This document shows positions 50,989 through 61,067 of a stretch of 64,000 nucleotides of DNA, one piece after another. Each line of letters starts with the position of its first letter. Position 1 is the stretch's first letter. The notes below the pieces were generated by a model. It was not told the origin of the DNA. It was given only the letters and a program-made list of their open reading frames with translations, and made no database searches. Origin of the DNA: Flavobacterium sp. Its GTDB lineage: Bacteria; Bacteroidota; Bacteroidia; Flavobacteriales; Flavobacteriaceae. The stretch lies in the NCBI RefSeq assembly GCF_027531705.1, contig NZ_JAPZSP010000018.1, forward strand, positions 1 through 64,000, given 5' to 3'. Position numbers and translations under genes: made by a program.

Positions 50989-52065
50989 ATGAACAAATTT
51001 AAGTTTTATTTTATTCTTTTTTCAACTCTTTTAGTATTATTTTCTTCTTGTAATAAAGATGATGACGAAGTTGCCGCAACACCTTTAAGAGATTTTGGTG
51101 ATCAATTTAAAACTGACATTGAAAATATTGAATTATATTTAAGTACTCACAAATTGAATCCTGATATTACCGATTATGCAGCAAACGTAAATAGTTCAAA
51201 TTTATTAATTAAATGTTCATCAACAGATTTAGCTAGATTATCTTTATTAGGCGAAAATACCAGTCCTAAATTACTTTCTAAATTAGTTAATAAACACGAT
51301 ATAACATACAAAGTCTATTACTTACAATTTCAAGAAGGGAATTCAGTAGAAAAACCGTGTCCATATGATGAAATATTGGTTACCTACAGAGGAACATCTT
51401 TAAAAAGTGAAACCGAAACTCAGACAAGTGGTCAAGTTAAAGTTGTAAACGAAACTGAATTTGAAAATTCACCTGTTGCAAACTTATTTAATTTAGGTAC
51501 TGTTTTTGTAAAAGGCTGGCCTGAAATATTCCCTATGTTTGGTATAGGAGTTTTTGACGAAACAGCTACTGGTAATGGACCAAATGTATATACTAATTAT
51601 GGAGCTGGTATTATGTTTTTACCATCTGGATTAGCTTATTACCAACAATCACCACAAACAAATATACCAAGTTATTCACCTCTTGTTTTTAGTTTTCAAT
51701 TATTAAATCTTAAAAGAAGTGATAATGATAACGACGGTATTTTAACAGTTGATGAACTTGCAGTAAATAGTGAGGGCAAATATACAGATACTGATGGTGA
51801 TGGTATATATGATTTTGGAGATATTGATGATGATAATGATGGTTTTACAACTCTAAATGAAATAAAAAAACCAACTCCTTTAGGAATAAATCAAGGAACA
51901 AGTCTGTATTACCCATTTAATCCAATAGTTGACAATCCGTTAACTACGGATATTGATGAATCCGAACCAAAAGGAATTCCAGATAAATCAGGAGATTTCT
52001 CAACTCCAACAAGAGTTAGAAGACATTTAGACAAAAATGCAAAACCGCCATATACTACTTATTAA
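50989..52065 (+). CDS. FKBP-type-like lipoprotein with calcium-binding thrombospondin-3-like repeats
   Basis: Lipobox LFSSC; DEILVTYRGTS...PEIFPMFGIGVF; DNDNDGILT/DTDGDGIYD/DIDDDNDGFTT. Confidence 0.72.
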   Translation: MNKFKFYFILFSTLLVLFSSCNKDDDEVAATPLRDFGDQFKTDIENIELYLSTHKLNPDITDYAANVNSSNLLIKCSSTDLARLSLLGENTSPKLLSKLVNKHDITYKVYYLQFQEGNSVEKPCPYDEILVTYRGTSLKSETETQTSGQVKVVNETEFENSPVANLFNLGTVFVKGWPEIFPMFGIGVFDETATGNGPNVYTNYGAGIMFLPSGLAYYQQSPQTNIPSYSPLVFSFQLLNLKRSDNDNDGILTVDELAVNSEGKYTDTDGDGIYDFGDIDDDNDGFTTLNEIKKPTPLGINQGTSLYYPFNPIVDNPLTTDIDESEPKGIPDKSGDFSTPTRVRRHLDKNAKPPYTTY

Positions 52066-52071
52066 ATAAAA

Positions 52072-52106
52072 AAATCCCTTCAAACTAAAACTTGAAGGGA
52101 TTTTTA
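52072..52106. terminator. Bidirectional terminator
   Basis: AAATCCCTTCAA...TTGAAGGGATTTTT. Confidence 0.8.
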
Positions 52107-52122
52107 AATTATACTAAACTAG

Positions 52123-53076
52123 TTATTTTCTTTTCATAACTCTTTCAACGGCATCAACAATTGCTTGATTGTTTAGCTTGTATTTTTCCATCAATTGTTC
52201 TGGAGTTCCGCTTTCGCCAAAGCTATCGTTTACGGCAACAAACTCTTGAGGTTTTGGATTGTTAAGTGCCAAAACTCTTGCAACACTTTCTCCTAATCCG
52301 CCTAAAAAATTATGCTCTTCGGCTGTTACAATACAACCAGTTTTAGCAACCGATTTTAAAATAGCTTCTTCGTCTAAAGGTTTAATAGTATGAATATTGA
52401 TTACTTCAGCTGAAATTCCTTTTTCTTCTAACTTTTCAGCAGCAATTAATGCTTCCCATACTAAATGTCCAGTTGCTACAATAGTGACATCTGTACCTTC
52501 ATTAAGCATAATCGCTTTACCAATTACAAATGGTTCGTCGGCTGGCATAAAATTTGGCACAACTGGACGACCAAAACGCAAATAAGCTGGTCCATGATGG
52601 TCGGCAAGAGCAAGTGTTGCTGCTTTGGTTTGGTTATAATCGCAAGTATTGATTACGGTCATTCCTGGCAGCATTTTCATCAAACCAATATCTTCAAGAA
52701 TTTGGTGTGTAGCACCATCTTCACCCAATGTTAATCCGGCATGAGAGGCGCAAATTTTTACATTTTTATCTGAGTAAGCAACCGATTGACGTATCTGATC
52801 ATAAACTCTACCAGTAGAAAAATTGGCAAATGTTCCTGTAAATGGAATTTTTCCACCAATAGTTAATCCTGCTGCAATACCAATCATATTAGCTTCAGCA
52901 ATTCCAATTTGGAAAAAACGTTCTGGATGGTTTTTCTTGAAATCGTCAAACTTTAACGAACCTATTAAATCGGCACAAAGCGCCACAACATTTTCGTTTT
53001 TTTGTCCCAATTCGGTCATTCCTGCACCAAAACCTGAACGTGTATCTTTACTTCCTGTATTTGTATATTTTTTCAT
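52123..53076 (-). CDS. Transketolase C-terminal subunit
   Basis: Pyrimidine-binding and C-terminal halves (AEANMIGIAAGL; EDGATHQILEDIGLM). Confidence 0.93.
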   Translation of the reverse strand: MKKYTNTGSKDTRSGFGAGMTELGQKNENVVALCADLIGSLKFDDFKKNHPERFFQIGIAEANMIGIAAGLTIGGKIPFTGTFANFSTGRVYDQIRQSVAYSDKNVKICASHAGLTLGEDGATHQILEDIGLMKMLPGMTVINTCDYNQTKAATLALADHHGPAYLRFGRPVVPNFMPADEPFVIGKAIMLNEGTDVTIVATGHLVWEALIAAEKLEEKGISAEVINIHTIKPLDEEAILKSVAKTGCIVTAEEHNFLGGLGESVARVLALNNPKPQEFVAVNDSFGESGTPEQLMEKYKLNNQAIVDAVERVMKRK

Positions 53077-53080
53077 AATT

Positions 53081-53926
53081 CTAGTAATCGCCTAAAGTTT
53101 CAACATTTTGTTCTAAAGCCTTTGCTAATTGCTCATCATTTGGAGCTTTTCCGTGCCATGCGTGTGAATACATCATGTAATCTACACCATTCCCCATTTC
53201 GGTATGCAACAAAATACAAACTGGTTTTCCTTTTCCAGTTCGTGATTTGGCTTCATTAAGTCCAGCTATTATTGCTTCTAGGTTATTTCCTTCAACAACT
53301 TCTAAAACATCCCAATCAAAAGCTTCAAATTTTGCTCTTAAACTTCCCATGTTCAAAACTTCGTCAGTTGTTCCATCGATTTGTTTTCCGTTTAAATCGA
53401 CAGTTGCAATTAAGTTGTCAACTTTTTTGGCAGAAGCATACATAATGGCTTCCCAGTTTTGACCTTCTTGTAGTTCGCCGTCACCGTGAAGTGAATACAC
53501 TAAATTAGTATCATTGTTTAATTTTTTTGCTTGAGCAGCACCAATTGCCACCGACAAACCTTGTCCTAATGACCCTGATGCAATACGAACTCCAGGCAAA
53601 CCTTCATGAGTTGTTGGATGCCCTTGTAAACGTGTGTTTAATTTTCGGAAAGTTGCCAATTCTGAAACTGGAAAATAGCCGCTTCTTGCTAAAACGCTAT
53701 AAAAAACAGGAGAAATGTGACCGTTAGAAAGGAAAAATAAATCTTCTCCTTTTCCGTCCATATCAAAACCATCTTTTCTGTTCATGATTTCTTGGTAAAG
53801 TGCCACTAGAAATTCTGCACAGCCAAGTGAACCACCCGGATGCCCTGAATTTACAGCATGTACCATTCGCAAAATGTCGCGACGAACTTGTGTTGTTAAA
53901 TCTTGTAGTTGTTGAATGTTTGCCAT
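53081..53926 (-). CDS. Transketolase N-terminal subunit
   Basis: SGHPGGSLGCAEFLVAL; GDGELQEGQNWEA; LNGKQIDG. Confidence 0.93.
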   Translation of the reverse strand: MANIQQLQDLTTQVRRDILRMVHAVNSGHPGGSLGCAEFLVALYQEIMNRKDGFDMDGKGEDLFFLSNGHISPVFYSVLARSGYFPVSELATFRKLNTRLQGHPTTHEGLPGVRIASGSLGQGLSVAIGAAQAKKLNNDTNLVYSLHGDGELQEGQNWEAIMYASAKKVDNLIATVDLNGKQIDGTTDEVLNMGSLRAKFEAFDWDVLEVVEGNNLEAIIAGLNEAKSRTGKGKPVCILLHTEMGNGVDYMMYSHAWHGKAPNDEQLAKALEQNVETLGDY

Positions 53927-54068
53927 TATATGTAGTTAAATTTATGATGTGGCAAAAGTAAATGTATTTTATAGTTGTTACAAATCTATTTAGCAGAAGT
54001 TATTAATGGTTTTGAACAATAGTTTACTAATTTATTTTGAGAAAAAATTAGTATAATCAAAACAAAAT

Positions 54069-54084
54069 GGTGTATATTTACACC
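54069..54084. promoter_or_regulatory. Palindromic operator candidate GGTGTA-TATT-TACACC
   Basis: Perfect inverted repeat just upstream of the antitoxin gene. Confidence 0.6.
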
Positions 54085-54100
54085 ACAAAATATGTTATAT

Positions 54101-54340
54101 ATGTCGAGACAAAGTATTACATTAGCTAATCAAAATGATGAATGGTTAAAACAACAAGTAGCTAACGAAGAATTTACTAGTAAAAGTGAAGCAGTAAATT
54201 ATTTAATCAAGCAAGCTCGTGAGCAAGATGCTTATGTTGAATTTGTGAGAATGAAGATAGAAAAGGCAGAGAAAAGTGGTTTTAGCACAAAGACTAAAGA
54301 AGAATTATTAGAAGAAATTAAGAAAAAATTGAATGTATAG
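54101..54340 (+). CDS. ParD-like type II antitoxin
   Basis: MSRQSITLANQNDEWLKQQVANEEFTSKSEAVNYLIKQAR RHH-type pattern; alternative ATG at 54092. Confidence 0.87.
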   Translation: MSRQSITLANQNDEWLKQQVANEEFTSKSEAVNYLIKQAREQDAYVEFVRMKIEKAEKSGFSTKTKEELLEEIKKKLNV

Positions 54341-54608
54341 TTATAAACTTAACATTCAAGTTGAAGAAGATTTGACTCGGATTTTTGAATATGGTATTGG
54401 TCTATTTGGGTTGGAACAAGCTGTTAAATATTACGAAATGTTTTTTGAATGTTTTTCTAAAATAGCATCAAATCCTTTTTTGTTTCCCAATGGTAATCAT
54501 TATAAAAGAGGATATCGCTATTGTGTTTGTGGAGTTGACACTATTTTTTATAAAATTAATGCCGATGAAATAGAAATCATGGTAATCATTGGCAGGCAAA
54601 ATTTTTAG
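54333..54608 (+). CDS. ParE/RelE-like toxin
   Basis: LNIQVEEDLTRIFEYGIGLFGLEQAVKYYE; overlaps antitoxin by 8 nt. Confidence 0.87.
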   Translation: MYSYKLNIQVEEDLTRIFEYGIGLFGLEQAVKYYEMFFECFSKIASNPFLFPNGNHYKRGYRYCVCGVDTIFYKINADEIEIMVIIGRQNF

Positions 54609-54663
54609 TAATAAATATTCCTGTTTTTATCAAATGATTTTCAATAAAATAAATAATTTAAAT

Positions 54664-55353
54664 TTACTCCGAAACAGAAAACTTAAACCCGATTCCGTGA
54701 AGATTTTCGATAGTGATGTTTTTTTCGTTTACTAGAATTTTGCGCAAACGCGAAATAAAAACATCCAAACTTCTGCCCAAAAAATAATCGTCATTTCCCC
54801 ATAAAGCCTTGAGAATTTCTTCTCTTTTTAGTACTTTATTTTTGTTATCGAGGAAAAGTTTTAACAATTCTGATTCGCGTTGGGTAAGGTTTACTTTTTC
54901 GTTTGAATTAAAAACCAAAAAATTGGTTGGGTCAAATTGGTAGTTGCCCACTTTATAAAATTCTTGTCCTTGGACTTTATTTTTTTGTGAACGCTTGAGA
55001 AAAACTTCAATTTTGAGCACCAACTCTTCGATGCTGAAAGGCTTTACCAGATAATCATCGGCACCTAATCGCAAGCCTTTGATTCGATCTTCTTTTAGTG
55101 TTTTTGCCGAAAGAAAAATGATTGGAATATCTGAATTTACTTTTCTAATGGCTTCTGCTAATTCAAAACCGTCCATTTTGGGCATCATGATATCGAAAAT
55201 GCAAATGTCAAAATTTTCTTTTTGAAATTTTTCTATACACAAAGCACCATCTGAGCAATGATGGACTTCGTAGCCGTTTTGCTCCAAATTGTCTTTGGTT
55301 AAAAAAGCTAAAGTTTCGTCGTCTTCGGCATATAAAATTTTAAATTGACTCAT
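54664..55353 (-). CDS. OmpR-type response regulator
   Basis: Receiver domain (ILYAEDDE, DIMMPKMDG) and winged helix. Confidence 0.95.
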   Translation of the reverse strand: MSQFKILYAEDDETLAFLTKDNLEQNGYEVHHCSDGALCIEKFQKENFDICIFDIMMPKMDGFELAEAIRKVNSDIPIIFLSAKTLKEDRIKGLRLGADDYLVKPFSIEELVLKIEVFLKRSQKNKVQGQEFYKVGNYQFDPTNFLVFNSNEKVNLTQRESELLKLFLDNKNKVLKREEILKALWGNDDYFLGRSLDVFISRLRKILVNEKNITIENLHGIGFKFSVSE

Positions 55354-55355
55354 TT

Positions 55356-56642
55356 TTATTTGATTAAAAGTGATACTGTTATTCCTTTTTCGGTGTTGTT
55401 TTTTGCGCTAATTTGCCATTTATGAAGTTCGCATATTTTTTTTACGTAATACAATCCAAGCCCGAAACCATTGACTTCATTGCTTTTTTGTGTGGCTTCG
55501 CGATAAAATTTATCAAAAATAAATGGCAATTTTTTCTCTGAAATTCCAATTCCGTTGTCGATAAATTTGATGACTGAATGTGTGTAAGTTTTTGAAATTT
55601 CGATAGTTATTTTTGGTTTTCCGTCACAATATTTTATTGAATTATCAACTAAGTTATAAATGAGATTGGTAAAGTGAAAAACATCGGCTTCGATTTCGAT
55701 ATTTGACAAAATGGTTTTTAGTTCAACAGTCACCTCTTCATTTCTAAGTTTCACATTTTCAATTACTTCTTCGATGATTGAAATGACTAAAACTTTTTCT
55801 TTTCTAATAACCATTTGCACACTATCGGACTTGGCAACGGTCAAAATTTTCTCGATATGACTGTTTAATTTTTTACTTTGTTCGATGATGATTTTGGAAT
55901 AATTAGAAAGTCTCGCGTCCGATTTTATTTTGTCTTGATTGATTAAATAATTGGAAGCAATCAAAATGGAAGACAATGGCGTCTTGAATTCGTGCGTCAT
56001 ATTATTGATAAAATCGCGCTGTAATTCGGAGTATTTTTTTTGTTGCAAAATCGTTACAATTGAATATACATAAACCAATAAAATAATGATTAAAGCAAAT
56101 GAAAGTATAAACCAAAATTTGAGTGAACTGAACAAAAAAGAGCGTTCATTAGGAAAACGAACCGCAAAATAATAAACCAAATTTTCATGCTTTGGAAAAA
56201 AAACGGATGTTTTATTATTGCTTTTATCTAGTGAAATGTAATTTCCATAAACCATTTCGTCACTTTGACAATTGTACATGGCGTATTCAAAGTCGGTTTT
56301 GATCGACGCTTTTTCAAATTCAGATTTTAGGTAAAATTCTAAAACTTCGGCATCAAAATCGTTGTTGACATTTACAATATAATAATCGTTAGAAACCTTC
56401 TGAATTGGATTTTCAGACGGCAGTTCATTATTGGTTCCTTCGTATAATTTTTTGGCAACTTCTAGCAAAGAAACGTACACTTTTTGACTGAATTTTTTTT
56501 CTTCAATCGTGTAGGCTTGCTTTGTCCAAAGTAATTGTGCCACCAAAATCCCAATGATAGCAACCAATCCGAGAATTATAATGGTATTTAATCTGTTAAT
56601 TTTCAAAAAACTTCTTTTAAATTCAATGCTAAAAATAGTCAT
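55356..56642 (-). CDS. Sensor histidine kinase
   Basis: TM sensor; NNMTHEFKTPLSSI; GLGLYYVKKICELH. Confidence 0.95.
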   Translation of the reverse strand: MTIFSIEFKRSFLKINRLNTIIILGLVAIIGILVAQLLWTKQAYTIEEKKFSQKVYVSLLEVAKKLYEGTNNELPSENPIQKVSNDYYIVNVNNDFDAEVLEFYLKSEFEKASIKTDFEYAMYNCQSDEMVYGNYISLDKSNNKTSVFFPKHENLVYYFAVRFPNERSFLFSSLKFWFILSFALIIILLVYVYSIVTILQQKKYSELQRDFINNMTHEFKTPLSSILIASNYLINQDKIKSDARLSNYSKIIIEQSKKLNSHIEKILTVAKSDSVQMVIRKEKVLVISIIEEVIENVKLRNEEVTVELKTILSNIEIEADVFHFTNLIYNLVDNSIKYCDGKPKITIEISKTYTHSVIKFIDNGIGISEKKLPFIFDKFYREATQKSNEVNGFGLGLYYVKKICELHKWQISAKNNTEKGITVSLLIK

Positions 56643-56705
56643 TTTTTATAATCAAAACTAGACTTAACAACTCATTAACATGATTACGTCTTGTCAAACT
56701 CCAAT

Positions 56706-56739
56706 AAAAAAACTCCAAAACATTGAAGCTTTGGAGTTT
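56706..56739. terminator. Terminator hairpin
   Basis: AAAAACTCCAAA...TTTGGAGTTT. Confidence 0.7.
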
Positions 56740-56761
56740 CTATTTTAGAAAAGCGAAAAAA

Positions 56762-57409
56762 TTAATTTTCGTCTCTATCAATATATGTTTTGTTACCGTT
56801 TTTGTTGATGTAGTATTTTCCACCTCTTGGTCCAGTGTATACTTTGTTTCCATTGTATTCTCCCGTTACTTTGTCAGCAACTTTTGGAGCTTTTTCGTTA
56901 GTTTCTTTTTCTACTTTTTTTGCTTTAGTAGTAGCTGTTTTTTTAGCAGTAGTTGCTTTTGCATCAACACCTTTAGTTACTTTTGTAGCTTTATCTTCAG
57001 TATTTTTGAAACGTTTGTCAACTGTTCCATCTTTTTTAAGTTTTGTTCCTTTTTCTTCTACTTCTTTTTTAGCTTTAGTAGTTTTCTCTTTAGCTTCTTT
57101 TGTAGTTTTAGTCGCTTTTTCTTCTACATCTTTCTTAGCTTTAGTAGTTTTCTCCTTAGCGTCTTTTTTAGTTTTGTCAGCCTCTTTTTTCGCTTTAGCT
57201 GCATCTTTTTCTGCTTTTTTAGCTTCTTTTTCTGCGTCCTTTTTAGCTTTAGCTTTATCTGCTTTTACTTTCTCAGCTTTCTCAGCTTTTTCTTTTACAA
57301 TTTTTTCTGTTTTAGCTTTTGTTTTAGATTTTTTCTCTTTTACTTCTTGAGCAAAAATCGTATTTGAGAAAACAAATACTAAACATAACAATAATACTTT
57401 TTTACTCAT
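56762..57409 (-). CDS. Lys/Ala-rich secreted protein with PBCV-basic-adaptor-like C-terminus
   Basis: Signal peptide; KAKKDAEKEAKKAEKDAAKAKKEADK; C-terminal NGNKVYTGPRGGKYYINKNGNKTYID. Confidence 0.8.
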   Translation of the reverse strand: MSKKVLLLCLVFVFSNTIFAQEVKEKKSKTKAKTEKIVKEKAEKAEKVKADKAKAKKDAEKEAKKAEKDAAKAKKEADKTKKDAKEKTTKAKKDVEEKATKTTKEAKEKTTKAKKEVEEKGTKLKKDGTVDKRFKNTEDKATKVTKGVDAKATTAKKTATTKAKKVEKETNEKAPKVADKVTGEYNGNKVYTGPRGGKYYINKNGNKTYIDRDEN

Positions 57410-57530
57410 GGTGAAAAGATTTGTTTTTTGGGATTCGTGAATCTTCGATTTCATAGTTTTTCTTTAATTAAATTTGAATGTTAAAATTAATGTTTTTTAT
57501 TTAACAAAAACCATTCCATAAATATTTTTT

Positions 57531-60500
57531 TTAAAAATAGGCTCTCAATTGTACACTTCCGGTATGTATAGTTTGGCTTGTTTCACTTTTTCGACCTTGA
57601 TAATTTACATTTACATCAAGATATTGGGTTAAGTTTTTCTGAATTAATAAACGCCAAACCGTGTTTTTTCCTGATTGTAAACCTTCTAGAATTTGAAAAG
57701 CTGCTGGTGTTGTTTGACTTCCAACAAAGTCATTGTTATAAAGAGAAAACTCACCGTTCATTGTTAATTTTTTTTCATTTGAAAAAGTGAAAGAAGTTCC
57801 AAATCGTGATTGTTTCAAGCTTTCAAATTCACCAATTTGATTGTCTTTTTTCTGAAATTCGTAAAATAAATCCCAACTAGCATTTTTTGAAAATAAATAG
57901 GAAACTTTTGGCATGAATTGGTAGCCTTTTATTTCATAATTTCTTGACGAAATTGTTTCTGTAAATCCAATATCTTTAATAGAAGTTGCCGTTTTTATGG
58001 TTTTTCCGTCGGCTTCAAATAGCCAATTAGTTTGAACTAAATGCTGGTATTGCAATTGATGTGATTGGTTTTTGCTTTCTTGCGAACCAATTGAAAGCAG
58101 ATTTCTAGCGCGACTATTCAAGAAAGTATAAGTTGTGGAATGTTTTTGTTTACCACGATTGTAAAACAAACTATTTCTAAAACTCGTGTTCAAACCCAAC
58201 AAATCGTTTTCGGAATTGCTAAACGGATTCAAATCGAAATTGTCCTCTTTTCGTTTAATTTTTCTATCAATTAAAAAGGAAGTTTGGTTATAAAAATAAG
58301 ATAGTAATTTCTTAAAACCTTTTTCGTTTTGCCATTTTTGGAGATTGAAAGTTACTGATTCTGAAAACTTATTTTGATGAGTTTTTACAAAATTTTGATT
58401 CGGTAAAAACACTCTAACATATTTAGCTTGATCTGGAAAAGGAGCTATTTCGAACTCTTCTAATTCCTGAATTCCGTTATTATTGTAGTCATTCCAAGTG
58501 TAAACACCTTGTCCTGGTTCGACTTCTAAATAGGTGAATTCTTGTTGAAAAATCGAACCCGAATTGGTTTCAAATGCTGTTGTAGTTTGCAATAATTGAC
58601 CGAAAAACTGATCGTTGTACAAAATTCTCGAATTCAACGAAGGTTCATCAGCAATCGATTGGTCTTCATATTTCAAGTTTCGATAATTGATGTAAACCGA
58701 CAAATCACTTTTCTCGTTTTGAATCAATTTTGATTTCATATAATATGACTGCGAATGGTTAACACGTTGCACAAATCCGCTTTGTAAACTATCATTAGCT
58801 CTTTGCAAATAACCAATTTCAACAAAAACTTTTGTGCTATCGCCACGACCAACAAATGTTCCAAACTCGGTAAATTTTTGGCTTAAAGCCGAATAAGAAT
58901 TAGTCGTTTTTAGTTTTTCTTTATTATCTTCAAGTCGAACTGATGAACCAATCCAATTTTTGTTAAAATGAAATTTAGCCTGCGTTTGATGACGAATAAA
59001 ATCTGACTTAGCGGTTGTTCCATCGCTTTTCATTACACTACTTAAATTGTTCATCGTCCAATTTTTTAATTTGAAATTTCCGTTGATTGTATGTCGATTT
59101 CCTGAAAAATTACTAGAAAAATTTAGGTTTTCATATTGATAAGTAAATGCTCCTTTTTGTGGTAAATTAAAATTCAAACCCGAAACCAAATAACTTTGAT
59201 TTCCTTCAAGCGATGAAATATTCCAATCGCGGTTGAATTCAATTGTGTAAAGTCGTTCAATAGTTCTAAAATCTTTTTGAACCAATTGAAAATTTGCAAA
59301 AGCATCAACTTCCCATTTTTTGGTAAAAAGGCGTTGTTTGGCATTTATTTTACCAGCTAAACCATTGTTATCATTATCATTTTGTGTTGAAAATAAGTTC
59401 AAATCGTTGTTGCTAATTCCAATTTCAAAATCGACCAACGTTTTTTCAGTAGGATTGAATTTTCCAAATAAATTAGCAATTTGAATTTTGGTTGGCGCAA
59501 TCAACCTTATGATAGGCTCATAATTTCCTTGTTTTTCACCTGCAATAGGTGCAACATATTCATAGATTTTGCCAATTGCATTTCCGTTTTTCAGAACATA
59601 ATTTCCTTGTTTTTCGCCTTGAAAAGTAAAGCGAACATTGTATAAAATATCTGTTGAAACGTTTGAATATTCAAAAACTTCAACACCATCAATACTAGTT
59701 TTTTTGTATAAAATTTTATTTTCAGAATAACTATCTTCATAGGCTGAAGGCGAAGTCATTAAGGTAGAATTATCGCCAGCATTTACAAGAATTTGCGCTT
59801 GTTCTTCAGATAAATTTTGTTGTAACGACTGATTTTTAATATCATTTTCTGAATAAACATTAGCACCAATACTCCACGATTTGGTTTCATGAGAAGCGCC
59901 AAAATAGGTCACAAAACGAGTATAATTTCTATCGGAATATTGGTATTCAATAGAAATTCGCATTTCGGAAGTTATTGGAAATAAAGACGTAAATGTGATT
60001 TCTCCAGCATTATAATCGATAACGTAATCTTTGTTTTCGCCGCGTTCTTTCAGAATTCCGTTAACATAAACTCGCTCAGAACCCGAAATTACCAAAATAA
60101 AGAGTTCACCATTAGTTCCACGTAATTTATACGGACCTTGATTGCCTTCTTGTCCAACAAAAGCACTTTTGGCATATTGACCTCGCACCAATGCACCCGA
60201 TGCAAAGACATTGGTTTTATGTTCGTCATTTCCAAAGTTGAAATTGGTGGACAAACCTTGTACTTTTTTATTGAAATTTAGAAACCTTGATTTTCGATTT
60301 TCTAAAAATAAATCGCCAGCACGAATAGCCCATTTATCTGAAAAAAGTTCAATGAAAATTTGATCAAATTCATCTAATCTTTGCGAGTATCCATTGTCTT
60401 GAAGTGGAATATTACTATCTTGAATAGAAGCGCGAAGACTGACTTTATCAGAGATTTTACCGGTGATTTGCAAATCCAAGTTAGAATTTACAACCGCATT

Positions 60501-60950
60501 TTGATTATTTCCAATCGTAACACCACGAGTGATGCTTCCAGAAGTATTCAAACCATCAAAAGGCTTGAAAGCATTGAGTTTTGCTTCTTGAATTGAATAT
60601 AAATTTCCTTCGCGGTTAGGAACCAATTTACTTTCATCATAAATAGAATAAGTTTTGGTCAAAAAATCAGGAAATTTAAGATACTGAATCGTGAGTGAAT
60701 CTTGTGAAATGTAATTAGGATTGAAAATAAGTTTTCCTTTTTGGAAATTTATTTTGTATAAACTAGAATCAATAACACTTTCATTTTTATCAAAAATCTT
60801 GAAATAAGAATCATTGATACTGTTTTTTTCAATAGCGATTGTGTCTTTGGTAAAAGCAATTTTTTTTGTAGCATAAGTCGAACCGTTTTCTTGAGCCAAA
60901 AGCGCAGAAAAACAGAAAAGAAAAGCGACGATTAAATACTTTTTTGCCAT
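57531..60950 (-). CDS. Large outer-membrane beta-barrel protein, uncharacterized
   Basis: Signal peptide; barrel-like repeats; C-terminal aromatic (LRAYF). Confidence 0.7.
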   Translation of the reverse strand: MAKKYLIVAFLFCFSALLAQENGSTYATKKIAFTKDTIAIEKNSINDSYFKIFDKNESVIDSSLYKINFQKGKLIFNPNYISQDSLTIQYLKFPDFLTKTYSIYDESKLVPNREGNLYSIQEAKLNAFKPFDGLNTSGSITRGVTIGNNQNAVVNSNLDLQITGKISDKVSLRASIQDSNIPLQDNGYSQRLDEFDQIFIELFSDKWAIRAGDLFLENRKSRFLNFNKKVQGLSTNFNFGNDEHKTNVFASGALVRGQYAKSAFVGQEGNQGPYKLRGTNGELFILVISGSERVYVNGILKERGENKDYVIDYNAGEITFTSLFPITSEMRISIEYQYSDRNYTRFVTYFGASHETKSWSIGANVYSENDIKNQSLQQNLSEEQAQILVNAGDNSTLMTSPSAYEDSYSENKILYKKTSIDGVEVFEYSNVSTDILYNVRFTFQGEKQGNYVLKNGNAIGKIYEYVAPIAGEKQGNYEPIIRLIAPTKIQIANLFGKFNPTEKTLVDFEIGISNNDLNLFSTQNDNDNNGLAGKINAKQRLFTKKWEVDAFANFQLVQKDFRTIERLYTIEFNRDWNISSLEGNQSYLVSGLNFNLPQKGAFTYQYENLNFSSNFSGNRHTINGNFKLKNWTMNNLSSVMKSDGTTAKSDFIRHQTQAKFHFNKNWIGSSVRLEDNKEKLKTTNSYSALSQKFTEFGTFVGRGDSTKVFVEIGYLQRANDSLQSGFVQRVNHSQSYYMKSKLIQNEKSDLSVYINYRNLKYEDQSIADEPSLNSRILYNDQFFGQLLQTTTAFETNSGSIFQQEFTYLEVEPGQGVYTWNDYNNNGIQELEEFEIAPFPDQAKYVRVFLPNQNFVKTHQNKFSESVTFNLQKWQNEKGFKKLLSYFYNQTSFLIDRKIKRKEDNFDLNPFSNSENDLLGLNTSFRNSLFYNRGKQKHSTTYTFLNSRARNLLSIGSQESKNQSHQLQYQHLVQTNWLFEADGKTIKTATSIKDIGFTETISSRNYEIKGYQFMPKVSYLFSKNASWDLFYEFQKKDNQIGEFESLKQSRFGTSFTFSNEKKLTMNGEFSLYNNDFVGSQTTPAAFQILEGLQSGKNTVWRLLIQKNLTQYLDVNVNYQGRKSETSQTIHTGSVQLRAYF

Positions 60951-61067
60951 ACTAACTATAACGTCAAAAGTAGTATTTATTATTGTAAAAAAAGAATTGG
61001 CAAAAGCGTGAATATTGTGCTTGCTTTGAGAAAATTTATATATTTACGCAGACTATAAATAACAACC

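Noticed and set aside
50989-52065. Type IX sorting domain in proteins with calcium-type repeats
   Set aside because: No recognisable C-terminal sorting domain at the end (RVRRHLDKNAKPPYTTY).
56723-57367. Long plus-strand ORFs rich in Phe/Ser (56723-57367, 56835-57350)
   Set aside because: Antisense shadows of the Lys/Ala-rich gene; composition is the complement of AAA/GCT-rich codons.
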